DNA from: Anastrepha obliqua
Taxonomy: Eukaryota > Arthropoda > Insecta > Diptera > Tephritidae
DNA length: 64,000 nucleotides
Direction: 5' to 3'
Assembly (NCBI RefSeq): GCF_027943255.1
Contig: NC_072893.1
Span: 37,842,001-37,906,000, forward strand
The position numbers and the translations under genes were made by a program. This document shows, piece after piece, positions 1 to 9,755 of the stretch. How positions within the stretch are numbered: the first letter of the stretch is position 1; each line of letters begins with the position of its first letter. The notes under the pieces are model-generated. The model worked only from the letters and a program-made list of their open reading frames with translations, ran no database searches and was not told where the DNA came from.

Positions 1-84
1 TTACATTTAATATTTCGTATTCAATTGAAGTGCATATGAGAGTCACATAATTTAACTTGATTGCTGAACTTTTTCGAGAATTAC

Positions 85-264
85 CTTTTTGCGCAAATTC
101 ATCAAACGATTAACATGAGAGCTGCTAGATGCAGTCGATGAGGAATTGTTTTCAGCTTCGTTGTTTAATTGTGCATTGTTTTGATTTAAATTAGATGGTT
201 CGGCTTTGGGGCATTCTTGCTTACATTTTTCAGCCTTATCTGCTTTAAGCTTTTCTAATCTTTG
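85..264 (-). CDS. Tudor-domain gene, exon 5 (diverged repeat copy 3)
   Basis: Sixty codons between the same type of acceptor (240 bp from the exon 4 acceptor) and an AAAAAG|GTAATT donor. The first 16 residues match exons 3 and 4 almost exactly. The rest is Asn/Ser-rich and different. The gene continues to the left of the window. Confidence 0.65.
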
Positions 265-330
265 CTATTTGCCAAAGGATAAACACTTTTTCAGTATTTG
301 AATTACAAATTAAGTGCAAGTAAATAATAC

Positions 331-504
331 CTTTCTAAGCATTTCCATGCGTTTGGTTGAAACTGAGCTATGCGACATGCCAAGCTCATTCGTATTAGTA
401 GATGCACTGTTCGTGTTGGTCTCCTCCTCTTTAGGTGGTTCCTCTTTCGCGCCATCTTGCTTACATTTTTCAGCCTTATCTGCTTTAAGCTTTTCCAATC
501 TTTG
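331..504 (-). CDS. Tudor-domain gene, exon 4 (repeat copy 2)
   Basis: Fifty-eight codons, phase 0 to phase 0, offset by exactly 240 bp from exon 3. It differs from exon 3 at only a few residues, for example KAEKCK against KVATCK. Because the exon is symmetrical, any copy can be skipped or added without a frameshift. Confidence 0.7.
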
Positions 505-570
505 CTATTTGCCAAAGGATAAACACTTTTTCAGTATTTTAATTACGAATTAAGTGCAAGTAAATAATAC

Positions 571-744
571 CTTTCTAAGCATTTCCATGCGTTTGGTTGA
601 AACTGAGCTTTGCGACATGCCAAGCTCATTCGTATTAGTAGATGCACTGTCAGTGTTGGTCTCCTCCTCTTTAGGTGGTTCCTCTTTCGCGCCATCTTGC
701 TTACATGTTGCAACCTTATCTGCTTTAAGCTTTTCCAATCTTTG
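571..744 (-). CDS. Tudor-domain gene, exon 3 (repeat copy 1)
   Basis: Fifty-eight codons, phase 0 to phase 0, between a TTTTTGCCAAAAATAG|CAAAG-type acceptor and an AAG|GTATT donor. It encodes a Lys-rich start (QRLEKLKADK), a charged middle (KEEPPKEEE) and a Ser/Asn stretch ending KRMEMLRK. It is nearly identical to exon 4, including the flanking intron sequence, with a period of 240 bp. Confidence 0.7.
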
Positions 745-812
745 CTATTTTTGCCAAAAGAGACACATTTTCTCAGTATTTTAATTACGAATTAAGTGCA
801 AGTAAATAATAC

Positions 813-974
813 CTTTCTAAGCATTTCCATGCGTTTGGATGAAACTGAGATTTGCGGCGTACTCAGCTCATTCGTGTTGGAGGATGTAGTGTCTGTGTTG
901 CTCTCTGCTAGTGGAATGGTTTCCTTATGGCGATTTAGTAGATGACGTCTAACACCAGAGCTACTTTCGGCATC
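813..974 (-). CDS. Tudor-domain gene, exon 2
   Basis: Fifty-four codons lie between a GTGTAG acceptor and an AAG|GTATT donor, phase 0 on both sides. The peptide is Ser/Thr/Asn-rich and ends in the ISVSSKRMEMLRK type of block. That block also ends the next two exons, so this exon looks like a diverged first member of the repeated-exon series. Confidence 0.65.
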
Positions 975-1135
975 CTACACAACAATAATGCGATTGAAAG
1001 GTAAAATTAAAAATAGTCTCCCCAAGAAAATGCAGATTTGTGTGAGATATTGATGTTAAAAGCACATACATATGAACATATCGCGTAGATCATAATTGCT
1101 CATCAACTTTTGCTTTTCAACTTTATTTAACTTAC

Positions 1136-2680
1136 CATTTGCCGCTCATTATCCGATTCAGCAGTAGCGCTCATATTAGAGCTCAAGTCTATAAGATTAT
1201 TTTTTTTGATATTATCGTTGGCCATCGCATGCAGCTTATTAGTTATACTCGACTCTTCAGAATGTTTGTTGCTAATCTGTACAAGAATTATTTGAAATGC
1301 TTTTACCATAAATTTTACATTTTCAACCTTTACCTGCTTGCGTTTTTCCAACAACTTTTGCTTCCGGCCGGATACTACTGTGCTCGTTAAAACCAGCGAC
1401 TCTACACTACTGACTAGTTTTTCTTTCTCTGATAGTTCATTATTTCTCTTATGCATATCCTTTTCGGAATCAACTCTCATATTGAAATCATGGCTGCTTG
1501 GTTTTGGTGGCAATTCTCTTTTGCCATATTTCTTCTTTCTTGACTCGGTCAACGCACCAGCCATGCCCAGTTTCTGTTCAGAAATTTCATCATTATCTAT
1601 TGACTCCACAGCTTTACGAAGTTTCTCGTCGCTCCACTCAGAGGTTGTTTTTGTGGATTTACCGCTTAAATCGATATTTAAGTTTTGTTGCTTTTGTTGA
1701 TTTTCTTTATTAACGCACTTCTTCCTGATATTTAAATTTTCGTTTGATGCTGAGTCGTCGAATGCGACACTGTCCAGCAGCATGTCGACATCGAAATCTG
1801 ATGATTCTTGAAAGTTTGCCAGCTCATTTCGTGCACACCAATCCTCAACTTTTCTTTTCGCATAGTCATCTCTTTCTGGGCTGACCACTTGTTGCGCTTG
1901 CTTAGCATCGAGTTCACTGCCGGCATACAAAAATCCTTTGTTTGCGCTAAATTTACTATTACCACTGTTTGTCATCCATGGCAAAATTTTTGTGACCTTC
2001 AAATTGAGGCAAATCTCAGGGAAGTTGGGCCCGGCATCCATTGCCAAACTCATACCAATCAAATAGTCGCGTATGTTACATTTATCTCCCAAATGTGTAG
2101 TTACTATAATATCGCCCCAGGTATGATCCTTCACTTTGAATTTTTCCACAAACATCACCGATTCCGACTCGTTCAGCAACTTCTCTACCAAGTCACACGA
2201 ACGTTGGCTCCAGTTCTCTTTCATAGTTGTTACAGCACAATTCATACGGAAATCAAAATCTTTTTCTGCTGGAGTCAGATCCACCAGTCCGCCACGACGT
2301 ATATGATCAACCTTGCGCGATAACTTATCCGGCAAACGAAAAATTTGATCAGATTTGGTTTGAAAGGGAAAACCATAATCAATAGCCCACATTATAAATT
2401 CACCGCCATGCGCATTTTTGTTGAAATTTGCTATATGTTCAACACGTGCTCGTATCATTTTCTGCCAGGACAAGAACTTTACAGCTACCAGCATGTCGAC
2501 TGCCGGCTTGTGTACTGCCTGCGTCCATGGTTGATGGGATTTGTAGTAGTTCTGGAGTTGCTCTTCCAACTCCTTTATTTCACAATACGCCTCATTTGGA
2601 ACACTAATTTCATGAAACCAGAATAGTTGTGGGTTGATGAAGTGTGTTATAGAAACATGTTTGCCCTCATCCAAATCCAT
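1136..2680 (-). CDS. Tudor-domain protein, exon 1 (TDRD12/Yb-like, 5' part of gene)
   Basis: The first coding exon of a minus-strand gene encodes 515 residues from an ATG at 2680. Residues about 10-215 resemble an extended Tudor domain: a VAVKFL...RARV strand pair near residues 65-80, followed by WAIDYGF near 98-104. Tudor domains bind methyl-arginine partners. An N-terminal Tudor followed by a long linker is the layout of TDRD12 and the fly Yb relatives, which act in piRNA biogenesis in perinuclear or Yb bodies. Residues about 310-515 are Lys/Glu/Ser-rich and look disordered. The exon ends at a strong donor (ATG|GTAAGT, phase 0). Four more phase-0 exons follow to the left, and any helicase region would lie outside the window. 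Seen: Tudor signature and splice site. Inferred: the TDRD12/Yb assignment, which is not certain. Confidence 0.75.
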
Positions 2681-2939
2681 TGCGATTGCCGAATGGGCGG
2701 AAATATACCTTGAAATGCAAATTACTTGTATTCACTACTAAGCACTTTTTCTGTTTGTACAACAAAATATTGAAAGAACATTAATTAGTAGAAAAATGTT
2801 CGCGCTACCAATAAAAGATTGGTGAAAACCAAGCGTCCGAAAAAACAAAAATCCGATAGAAATGCCCAGCTAGGGATGTGCGATAACAACGCTGTTTGCT
2901 TGTATATGTAGCGTAGTGTCAGATATATCGATACTTTGC
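2681..2939. other. Upstream region of the Tudor gene
   Basis: The 5' leader and presumed promoter of the minus-strand Tudor gene. I see no TATA box or clear initiator that I would defend. No other coding signal is visible. Confidence 0.4.
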
Positions 2940-3668
2940 TTAAGGGGGGACCCTCATTTATCGGGTCAAAAAAATCGATTTTTTGGAAATAATTTTAATC
3001 TATTCTACAACTATTTAAGAATATACTTTCAAAATTTCAAGTCGATATCTGTATTTTTGAAGGAGTGACAAAATTTTTAACAGGACGCGACGGGTGGCCT
3101 GATCGCCTGTATCCAAAACTTTAAACGCGTTTTTCTCGAAACATCATTTTTTGATTTTGTGTACACAATTGAGAACGCTGTATTGAACCAATCAGGCTTT
3201 ACAAAAGCTCATTTTAAAGATAATTAAATTGTTTTCAATGTGACATTAAGTGTTTTTTAAAAAAAACAGATTTTCATATTTTTTTGTAATTTTAAAGTCA
3301 ATTTTTATGCATGAAAAATCACTTTTAACATAAAACTGGGTAAAAAATATCAATTTCGACATTTTTTTTTTAAATCAAAATGTCACATCGAAGGTATTAT
3401 CCTAAAGTTTTAAAAAAAATTTGGTTTTTTTATTTCAGAAAAAAATTCAGAGCGCTAGAATGTACACAGATAGAATGAGGTGCCATGGACGAGGCGTATA
3501 TTTCCATACTTAAAATGTTTTTTTTCTTCTCCGAAAATTTTTGTAGACAGTCAAGACATTTATTAAAGTACTTTATGAATTACAAAACGTTTGAAGTTAT
3601 TTTACCTGAGAAAAAAATTCCCAAAAATGATGCATTTTTCGACCGTCTAAATGAGGGTCCCCCCTTAA
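2940..3668. mobile_element. TTAA-flanked non-autonomous element, copy A
   Basis: TTAA at 2940-2943 and 3665-3668 bounds 721 bp with a terminal inverted repeat GGGGGGACCCTCATTTA (perfect over 17 bp). The inside is AT-rich, contains the motif AAACGCGTTTTTCTCGAAA shared with other copies, and has no transposase. TTAA targets plus G-rich ends point to a piggyBac-type mover (inference). Confidence 0.8.
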
Positions 3669-3808
3669 CTAACACGCGAATTACGCCACACGGTAGAAGT
3701 TCGTTCCATGTGTATTAATTACCAGTAAATCCACAAAATTAATCTACCCATTCACATATGGCAGATTACCTGCAAAATTAATAATCAGCTATCAATACTG
3801 CTTTGAGA

Positions 3809-4820
3809 GGTTTCTCGGCAATACTGCTGTTTCCGTGGCGCCGCAATTTAATGGCGGATTCTTATAGAACTCGACAAAAGAAAACGAAATGAAGACAAAA
3901 GAAAACGAAATGAAAAAGTAAAATTTTAGTTTTCAAGTAATTTAATGTTAAAGTTCTCTAATTTAGCGAAAAGTTGGTGTTGCCATACACCTGAAATAAA
4001 AACGAAGTTCGTATGCAGAGATGTTCAGTAGAAGGTTTGTAAAACTGCAGTATTTTTTGCTCTAATTTTAAGTTGAGAAATAATTTTGAAAATAAAAACA
4101 TACAACTCATTCAAACTTAAAAACAATGATATTAAGCGTATCTCAAAAAATAATAAAGTAATTAAAATAAAATTAATTAACACACTACTTTTGCGTAGAA
4201 CTTCTTTTCGCGTGGGCGGCCTTCGGCCGCGCTTCAAAAAAATAACCCTCATCAGTCCAACTCCGGCTACGCAATCCACAGTATTTTTGCGTAGAACTTC
4301 TTTCCGTGTTAAAACCATTGAACCCAAAATTAAAACATCATATGCGTGTATGTAGTAAAGAGGCACAATAACCCCCATCCCCAACATTAACACTACACTT
4401 AAATACTTAATTTTTCTTCATATTTTTGTTTCATTTGCAGGCATCCGGCAACACCATACTGTTGTTATTCCAATCTTCTTCTTATTCGCGTTTAAAATTG
4501 GAAAGTGACTGTATGGACAAATGCATTTGCATTTTATTTTAATAAAAATAATTCGAATATAAGGATAAAAATAAGTAAAAACACGCGGGTGAGTGTATAT
4601 TTCGTGAATTTTAGTGAAGTGTTAAAAAATATATAGTGTAATGTGGCAAATTATAGTGAAGTTCCAAAGGGCATTTTGAGACCTTTTTTATTCAATATCT
4701 CGAAAACTAAGCGAGATATAAAAAAATTTTACTCCTTCATTTCGTTTTCTTTTGTCGAGTTCTATAAGAATGCGTCATCAGATTGCGGCGCCACGGAAAC
4801 AGCAGAATCCCCGGTTTCTC
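3809..4820. mobile_element. Non-autonomous DNA element with 8 bp target duplication
   Basis: The direct repeat GGTTTCTC at 3809-3816 and 4813-4820 flanks 996 bp. The ends are inverted repeats of roughly 80 bp (core CTGCTGTTTCCGTGGCGCCG). The left arm has an extra copy of an 18-20 bp AAAAGAAAACGAAATGA-type unit. Two direct repeats of TTTTGCGTAGAACTTCTTT lie inside near 4190 and 4285. An 8 bp duplication fits hAT, P or Merlin superfamilies; the family is not decided. No transposase is present. Confidence 0.7.
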
Positions 4821-4884
4821 TTCATCGAAATTATTTTGATTGAATATTTCGGTGTTTTTGGTTTCTTTAATTATTTTTAACGAT

Positions 4885-5085
4885 ATGAAGAAGAGACAAA
4901 GAGAAGGAATAGATAATTTAATTGCGCAATCGGCAGCTAATAATAAACAGTTGGAGGAAATTCATATGCGACGTTTACTGAGGTTGCAAAAAATGATGGC
5001 AGCAATACGCATGGGAAATTATGTATTACATTTTATAAATAGTAATAAGAGGACAAAACGTAAAACGCTTTTTTCTGTAAAATGA
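4885..5085 (+). CDS. Small hypothetical ORF, basic helical protein
   Basis: Sixty-six codons starting MKKRQREGIDNL, rich in Lys/Arg/Gln and likely a single long helix (QLEEIHMRRLLRLQKMM). It sits just outside the right end of the 996 bp element, so it may be a host exon or part of an older transposon. There is no recognised family. It is reported because composition and helix pattern are better than chance, but the evidence is thin. Confidence 0.2.
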   Translation: MKKRQREGIDNLIAQSAANNKQLEEIHMRRLLRLQKMMAAIRMGNYVLHFINSNKRTKRKTLFSVK

Positions 5086-6030
5086 ATTCATAATTAATAA
5101 TATTCGACACAAATTTTATTATAATTAAGTCTACAAACCTGTTTTCTTTGGAGGAATCCATTTCATTTAGTTTTTATTCTGATGTTTTTCCTTACATTCG
5201 TAATAATAATTATCGATAACACAGAAAACACAGGGTTGTATGCCAAAAAGTATCGTTATTATCTAGGATTATTTTATAATCTCAGATTTTAGGAGAGAAA
5301 TTTTGTATGGGAAATCGCGCTTTTTAATTGCGGTTTGGGAGTTAAGCACGAAAAAGTAGATCATTTACTTATATATTATGTGAACGTATTATAGGTCTGC
5401 GTGTCGCGATTATGGCTGAATTTTTGTATAATACACTACTTAAGATGTCATGAGAAGTATTGGAAATTTTTCAATGAAATTCACAAGAAATGTTGGTTTA
5501 GAGTGTCTTTTACTCAAATTGACACCTTCACTGCTCACTCAACAATATTTGGTAAAGTTATTTGTTCGAACTTTTTAGTTTCTTTTCTCATGTAAAGGCC
5601 AAAAATAGTGATATTTTGAAATTTTTGTATGGGGAACCCCCCAGGGGAGTTCCAGGGGGTGTGCCACTGGCATGGGTGGATCGGCCGTCCAAAGTTAGTG
5701 GGGGTCGGTCATACATTTGGACTCGATCGGAGCACTCTAAATAGGTCAAAGTGGGATTTTTCGTTCGACCCAAATTGGGGGACATCAGAATTCGTTTTAG
5801 AAGTATGGTTCCTTCGGCAAAATTTCTTATTTTGATCCCTAGAATACGATTTTCACAGAGCAATGAGCGATTTTTAAATCGACCCGCCATAATATAATTA
5901 TATATATTATTACTTTCACACAAACGCGTATTTCAAAAATATTTAAATAGATATATGTTATATATTTATATGCACAATTCATCAACATTTTTATTTGCAT
6001 TTATAAAGCGCAAAACTTCGTTCGTGTTAA
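5086..6030. other. Non-coding, AT-rich with one G-rich patch
   Basis: No gene recognised. A patch at about 5634-5720 is unusually G/C-rich for this window and has short self-complementary runs (GGGGAACCCCCC). The rest is AT-rich. Confidence 0.4.
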
Positions 6031-6039
6031 CAATAGCTG

Positions 6040-6505
6040 AAATGTGACAGAAAGACGGATGAAATCCAGGACAAAGCAGACCGACAAGTACTGGGTCGGA
6101 CAGGGTACATACAGACAATTGACGACATTCATCGGGAGACTCTCTCCGAATGCCGTCATCGGAGTCCAACCACCACCCATTACAGGCGAAGAACTCCAAC
6201 TTCCCCGGGAGTCCCGCGTAACCTTGGAACAATTACGTTCTCGATACTGTAGCAGGTTCAACTCATACATATCCAGAGTCGACCCCGACATACTCAACAT
6301 ATGTCCGGCATTTGAAGGCACCTCGCACGACACTAACCACCTTTTCACATGCCCCATCAAACGCACTCATCTAAAACTCCCTCTATACCCAGCCTGTCAA
6401 AACAGCAATTTTCCTGGGCCTACCGTTAGATGAGCTAGATGAAGACGACCGGTGATTTACACTACACCGACAGGGCAAAATTACAGCTACAACAACAACA
6501 ACATA
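6040..6505 (+). pseudogene. Jockey/CR1-like non-LTR retrotransposon, 3' end
   Basis: The reading gives the C-terminal end of a reverse transcriptase ORF: a conserved VTLEQLRSRYCSRFNSY block, a broken Cys-His finger (NICPAFEG...HLFTCP) and, after a frameshift, LGLPLDELDEDDR and a stop. It finishes in a CAACAACAACAA-type tail near 6500. The copy is 5' truncated, as is usual for target-primed insertion. Confidence 0.75.
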
Positions 6506-6727
6506 TGTTGAGTAAGCTTACAAATTTTAAATTCAAGGGTGTGGTTTTCACTTTTCCTCGTTATTCGCCTTTTTTTGGGATTTTTTGCCAATGACGTTGC
6601 GGGAAGAAACTGTTTGTGTACTGCAAGTATTTGTACTGCAACCTGTGGAACAATACCAACGAAACTCCAATACAAGCGGAAGTCCTAAAAAGTAAATGCG
6701 CCTGTCTAGGACACCTTCTGAAAAGAG

Positions 6728-7364
6728 AATCAATTAAATTCTTGAATTCGCTTGATTTGCCAGGCATGCCGCCGCACTTCTTACATTGAAAATTGCCGTA
6801 CTCATCATTCTTCTTCGAAACATAAATCCACCACGACTTTGCAACGGAACCAAACTCTCAGTCAAGCAAATGATGAACGATGTCATCGAGGCAACAATTT
6901 TGACTGGAAAATTCAAAGGTGAAGACGTACTGTTACCACGTATCCCAATGATGCCGACAGATATGCCATTCGAATTCAAACGTTTACAGTTCCCGGTGCG
7001 ACTCGCTTTCGCAATGACTATTAACATAGCACAAGTACAATCGTTACAAGTGTGTGGATTAAATTTGGAGAATCCATGCTTCTCACATGGACAGCTCTAT
7101 GTGGCTTGCTCACGTGTCGAAAAACCTTCTGATTTATTCCTCTACGCACCAGATGGAAAAACATGAAATATTGTGTATCCCACAGCACTTCAATTAATAT
7201 CCAATTGAAACTAAACTTTGTAATGTCACAACTTTTCGAAATAAACAAAATCAATAAAATGGTTTAGAATGAATTGAATATTTTTGTACTGATTTTTCTT
7301 TAAAGTTATTTTTCTTAAATTTAATTTAGTTGTTGGCGTAGCAACGCGCGCCGGGTACAGCTAG
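6728..7364 (+). mobile_element. Helitron, 3' portion with helicase C-terminus
   Basis: From 6728 the frame reads the end of a Pif1-like Helitron helicase: LPGMPPHF, NPPRLCNGT, FKRLQFPVRLAFAMTIN and LYVACSRV...LFLYAPDGKT, stop at 7166. The usual INKAQGQ appears as INIAQVQ, a likely inactivating change in a helicase motif. Downstream is a 200 bp tail ending GGGTACAGCTAG at 7364, preceded by a GC-rich hairpin. That is the standard Helitron 3' end. The 5' end was not found, so the copy is truncated or rearranged. Confidence 0.85.
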
Positions 7365-8240
7365 TCATCATTAAAAAACATTTTTCCTACTCCAGATGCA
7401 GGTATGCACACCCAAACCATTGCATGCTTAACGATAGGAATAAGATTTGTTTCATTCACTACTGCATTTTCTTTTCGCCAATCTTTTGGAGGGCCATCTG
7501 ATCTGAAAACATTAAATTTCGACTCACTACTGAATATGACGTTTTCCCAAAACGAATCTGGCTCATTTATAAAGCGTTTGGCGAACTCCAATCTCTTTTT
7601 TCTGTTAATATCTGAAATGTAGGGCTTGCGGCGTGCCACTCTGCTATGATAACCAGTGTCATACAGGCAATTACGGACTGTTTGTGGGCTTACTTTTTTA
7701 TGCAAAGACTCTTGAATATTTCGGCATAGTATCGGGGAGGTTCTTTCTGGATTTTGCGCGACTGATGCTACTTTGTTGCGTTCCTCACGTGGACTCAATA
7801 TTCTTCGCCTTCCGGCTGGGAGGTGATTAGTTTCCAATTTACCAGTATTAACGTAATTAGCAAGAAAACTGTGCAATGTAGAATAGGTTTTGCCAATTGT
7901 TCTGCCGATTTCGCGCAGAGACTTGTTTCCCAAGTACAATTTAATAACAATTCTACGCATTTCTAATGCTAAATCTGCACCTTGTCCCATTTTGTCACTT
8001 TCAATCGAGATATTACGCGCACTTGAAACTGAATCGGTGATAAAAACTAAGAAAAACCAATCTTATTTCGTTTTCGGCAACATTAGCAAAAGCACAAACG
8101 ATTTTTACTATTACTTTTCCGGCAACATTATCAAGAGCTGAAAGTGTAGGAATAAATGTTTCGCAGCACTTTGATACATCTCGCTGTTTTTCCATGGAAC
8201 CCTTCAGTGTGAGTTGAAATAACGGGACTTTTGTTCACTG
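7365..8240 (-). pseudogene. Tc1-like transposase element, C-terminus removed by Helitron
   Basis: A 209-codon minus-strand ORF from 7990 has the paired-type helix-turn-helix (SLREIGRTIGKTYSTLHSF), then RRKPYIS and VIFSSESKFNVFRSDG. The first catalytic Asp is Ser here, and the second and third catalytic residues are gone. The right end, read inward, is CAGTGAACAAAAGTCCCG at 8240 next to TA. The left side stops exactly at the Helitron terminus. Confidence 0.8.
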
Positions 8241-8251
8241 TAACATTCTTA

Positions 8252-8270
8252 CAGTGACCCAAAAGTAATA
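8252..8270 (+). mobile_element. Tc1-like terminal repeat split by the pogo-like insertion
   Basis: TA then CAGTGACCCAAAAGTAATA reads like a Tc1 end. It is cut by the pogo-like element, and the sequence appears to resume at 11830. No partner end or transposase was found, so this is an old fragment. Confidence 0.4.
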
Positions 8271-8466
8271 TACAGTAGATTCTGTTTTTATGCGGTATAT
8301 ACGTTCCGCAAGAAACAGCATAAAAAACACCATAAAAAAGCTACCAGTTCTATGGTAAAACTATAGATACGTTTCAAAAGTGCTAAAACCGCATGAATCT
8401 GAAATAATTAAATAAAATCGCATAAACAAAAAATTGTGTTTTTGAAAATTATATCTTTATTTAAGA

Positions 8467-8580
8467 AACGTCAGAATCGAAAAATAAGTTTACATCCGCA
8501 GAAATAGAATCAGACAAGACCCACGTCAGAATCGAAAAATAAGTTTACATCCGCAGAAATAGAATCAGACAAGACCCGCA
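8467..8580. repeat. 57 bp tandem duplication
   Basis: Two adjacent copies of the ACGTCAGAATCGAAAAATAA... block inside the transposase tail. The second copy puts the frame out and brings an early stop. Confidence 0.85.
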
Positions 8581-8975
8581 TGTTGCGCATTCGTTTAGGA
8601 TTTGGCGTAAAATCACTTCCGTCACTTGAGGAAATGTACACGTCTGATCTGGATGGTGAAGCAGGCGGTTCCATACTTGTAGGGTTAGCATTGTTGATGT
8701 AATCTGTGATGAGTTTTTGCTTAGCTGGTTTAGAATCTTGTTTATATGTACAATTCCCTATAGGTCGACATGCATTTTTTATTTTTTAAAAAAAAAAGAG
8801 GTTGTCTGCAAAGTCGATTTACTGACGATAGTTTAACGTGATAACGTCATAAGAAAATACTGATTGAATGGTTGCATTTTTCAAGAGAAAATTTTAATTT
8901 TATTTGTTTGATACATATTTTGTATGCATATAGAGAATGAGTTAACATTAACATAACATATACTTTAACATATAT

Positions 8976-9755
8976 TAACATAACATAACATAACATAACA
9001 TAACATAACATAACATAACATAACATAACATAACATAACATGACATAACACAACACAACACAACACAACACAACACAACACAATACAACACAACACAACA
9101 CAACACAACACAACACAACACAACACAACACAACACAACACAACACAACACAACACAACACAACACAACACAACACAACACAACACAACACAACACAACA
9201 CAACACAACACAACACAACACAACACAACACAACACAACACAACACAACACAACACAACACAACACAACACAACACAACACAACACAACACAACACAACA
9301 CAACACAACACAACACAACACAACACAACACAACACAACACAACACAACACAACACAACACAACACAACACAACACAACACAACACAACACAACACAACA
9401 CAACACAACACAACACAACACAACACAACACAACACAACACAACAAAACACAACAAAACACAACACAACACAACACAACACAACACAACACAACACAACA
9501 CAACACAACACAACACAACACAACACAACACAACACAACACAACACAACACAACACAACACAACACAACATAACATAACATAACATAACATAACATAACA
9601 TAACATAACATAACATAACATAACATAACATAACATAACATAACATAACATAACATAACATAACATAACATAACATAACATAACATAACATAACATAACA
9701 TAACATAACATAACATAACATAACATACCATAACATAACATAACATAACATAACA
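8976..9755. repeat. Pentanucleotide array (TAACA)n-(CAACA)n-(TAACA)n
   Basis: About 780 bp of a 5 bp unit in three blocks: TAACA at 8976-9050, CAACA at 9051-9570, and TAACA at 9571-9755. The CAACA block is almost pure, with one CAATA and two CAAAA units. Open frames across it on the minus strand are an artefact of the unit lacking stop codons. Confidence 0.95.

Larger units (their letters stand above)
85..744 (-). repeat. Tandem 240 bp exon-plus-intron duplication
   Basis: Acceptors at 744, 504 and 264 are spaced 240 bp apart. The units at about 505-744 and 265-504 are near-identical through both exon and intron, while the third matches at its exon start and then diverges. The pattern fits recent unequal duplication inside a coding gene. 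Confidence 0.85.

Noticed and set aside
303..795. Separate small genes at 310-498 and 550-738
   Set aside because: They are exon copies of one spliced gene: each frame is bounded by good acceptor and donor sites and ends only by reading into the intron.
1139..2626. Plus-strand frames opposite the Tudor exon
   Set aside because: Antisense shadows of a conserved minus-strand coding exon.
8976..9755. Telomere-like repeat
   Set aside because: The unit is TAACA/CAACA, not the TTAGG of insects, and dipterans of this kind generally lack short telomeric repeats; it is internal to a transposon.
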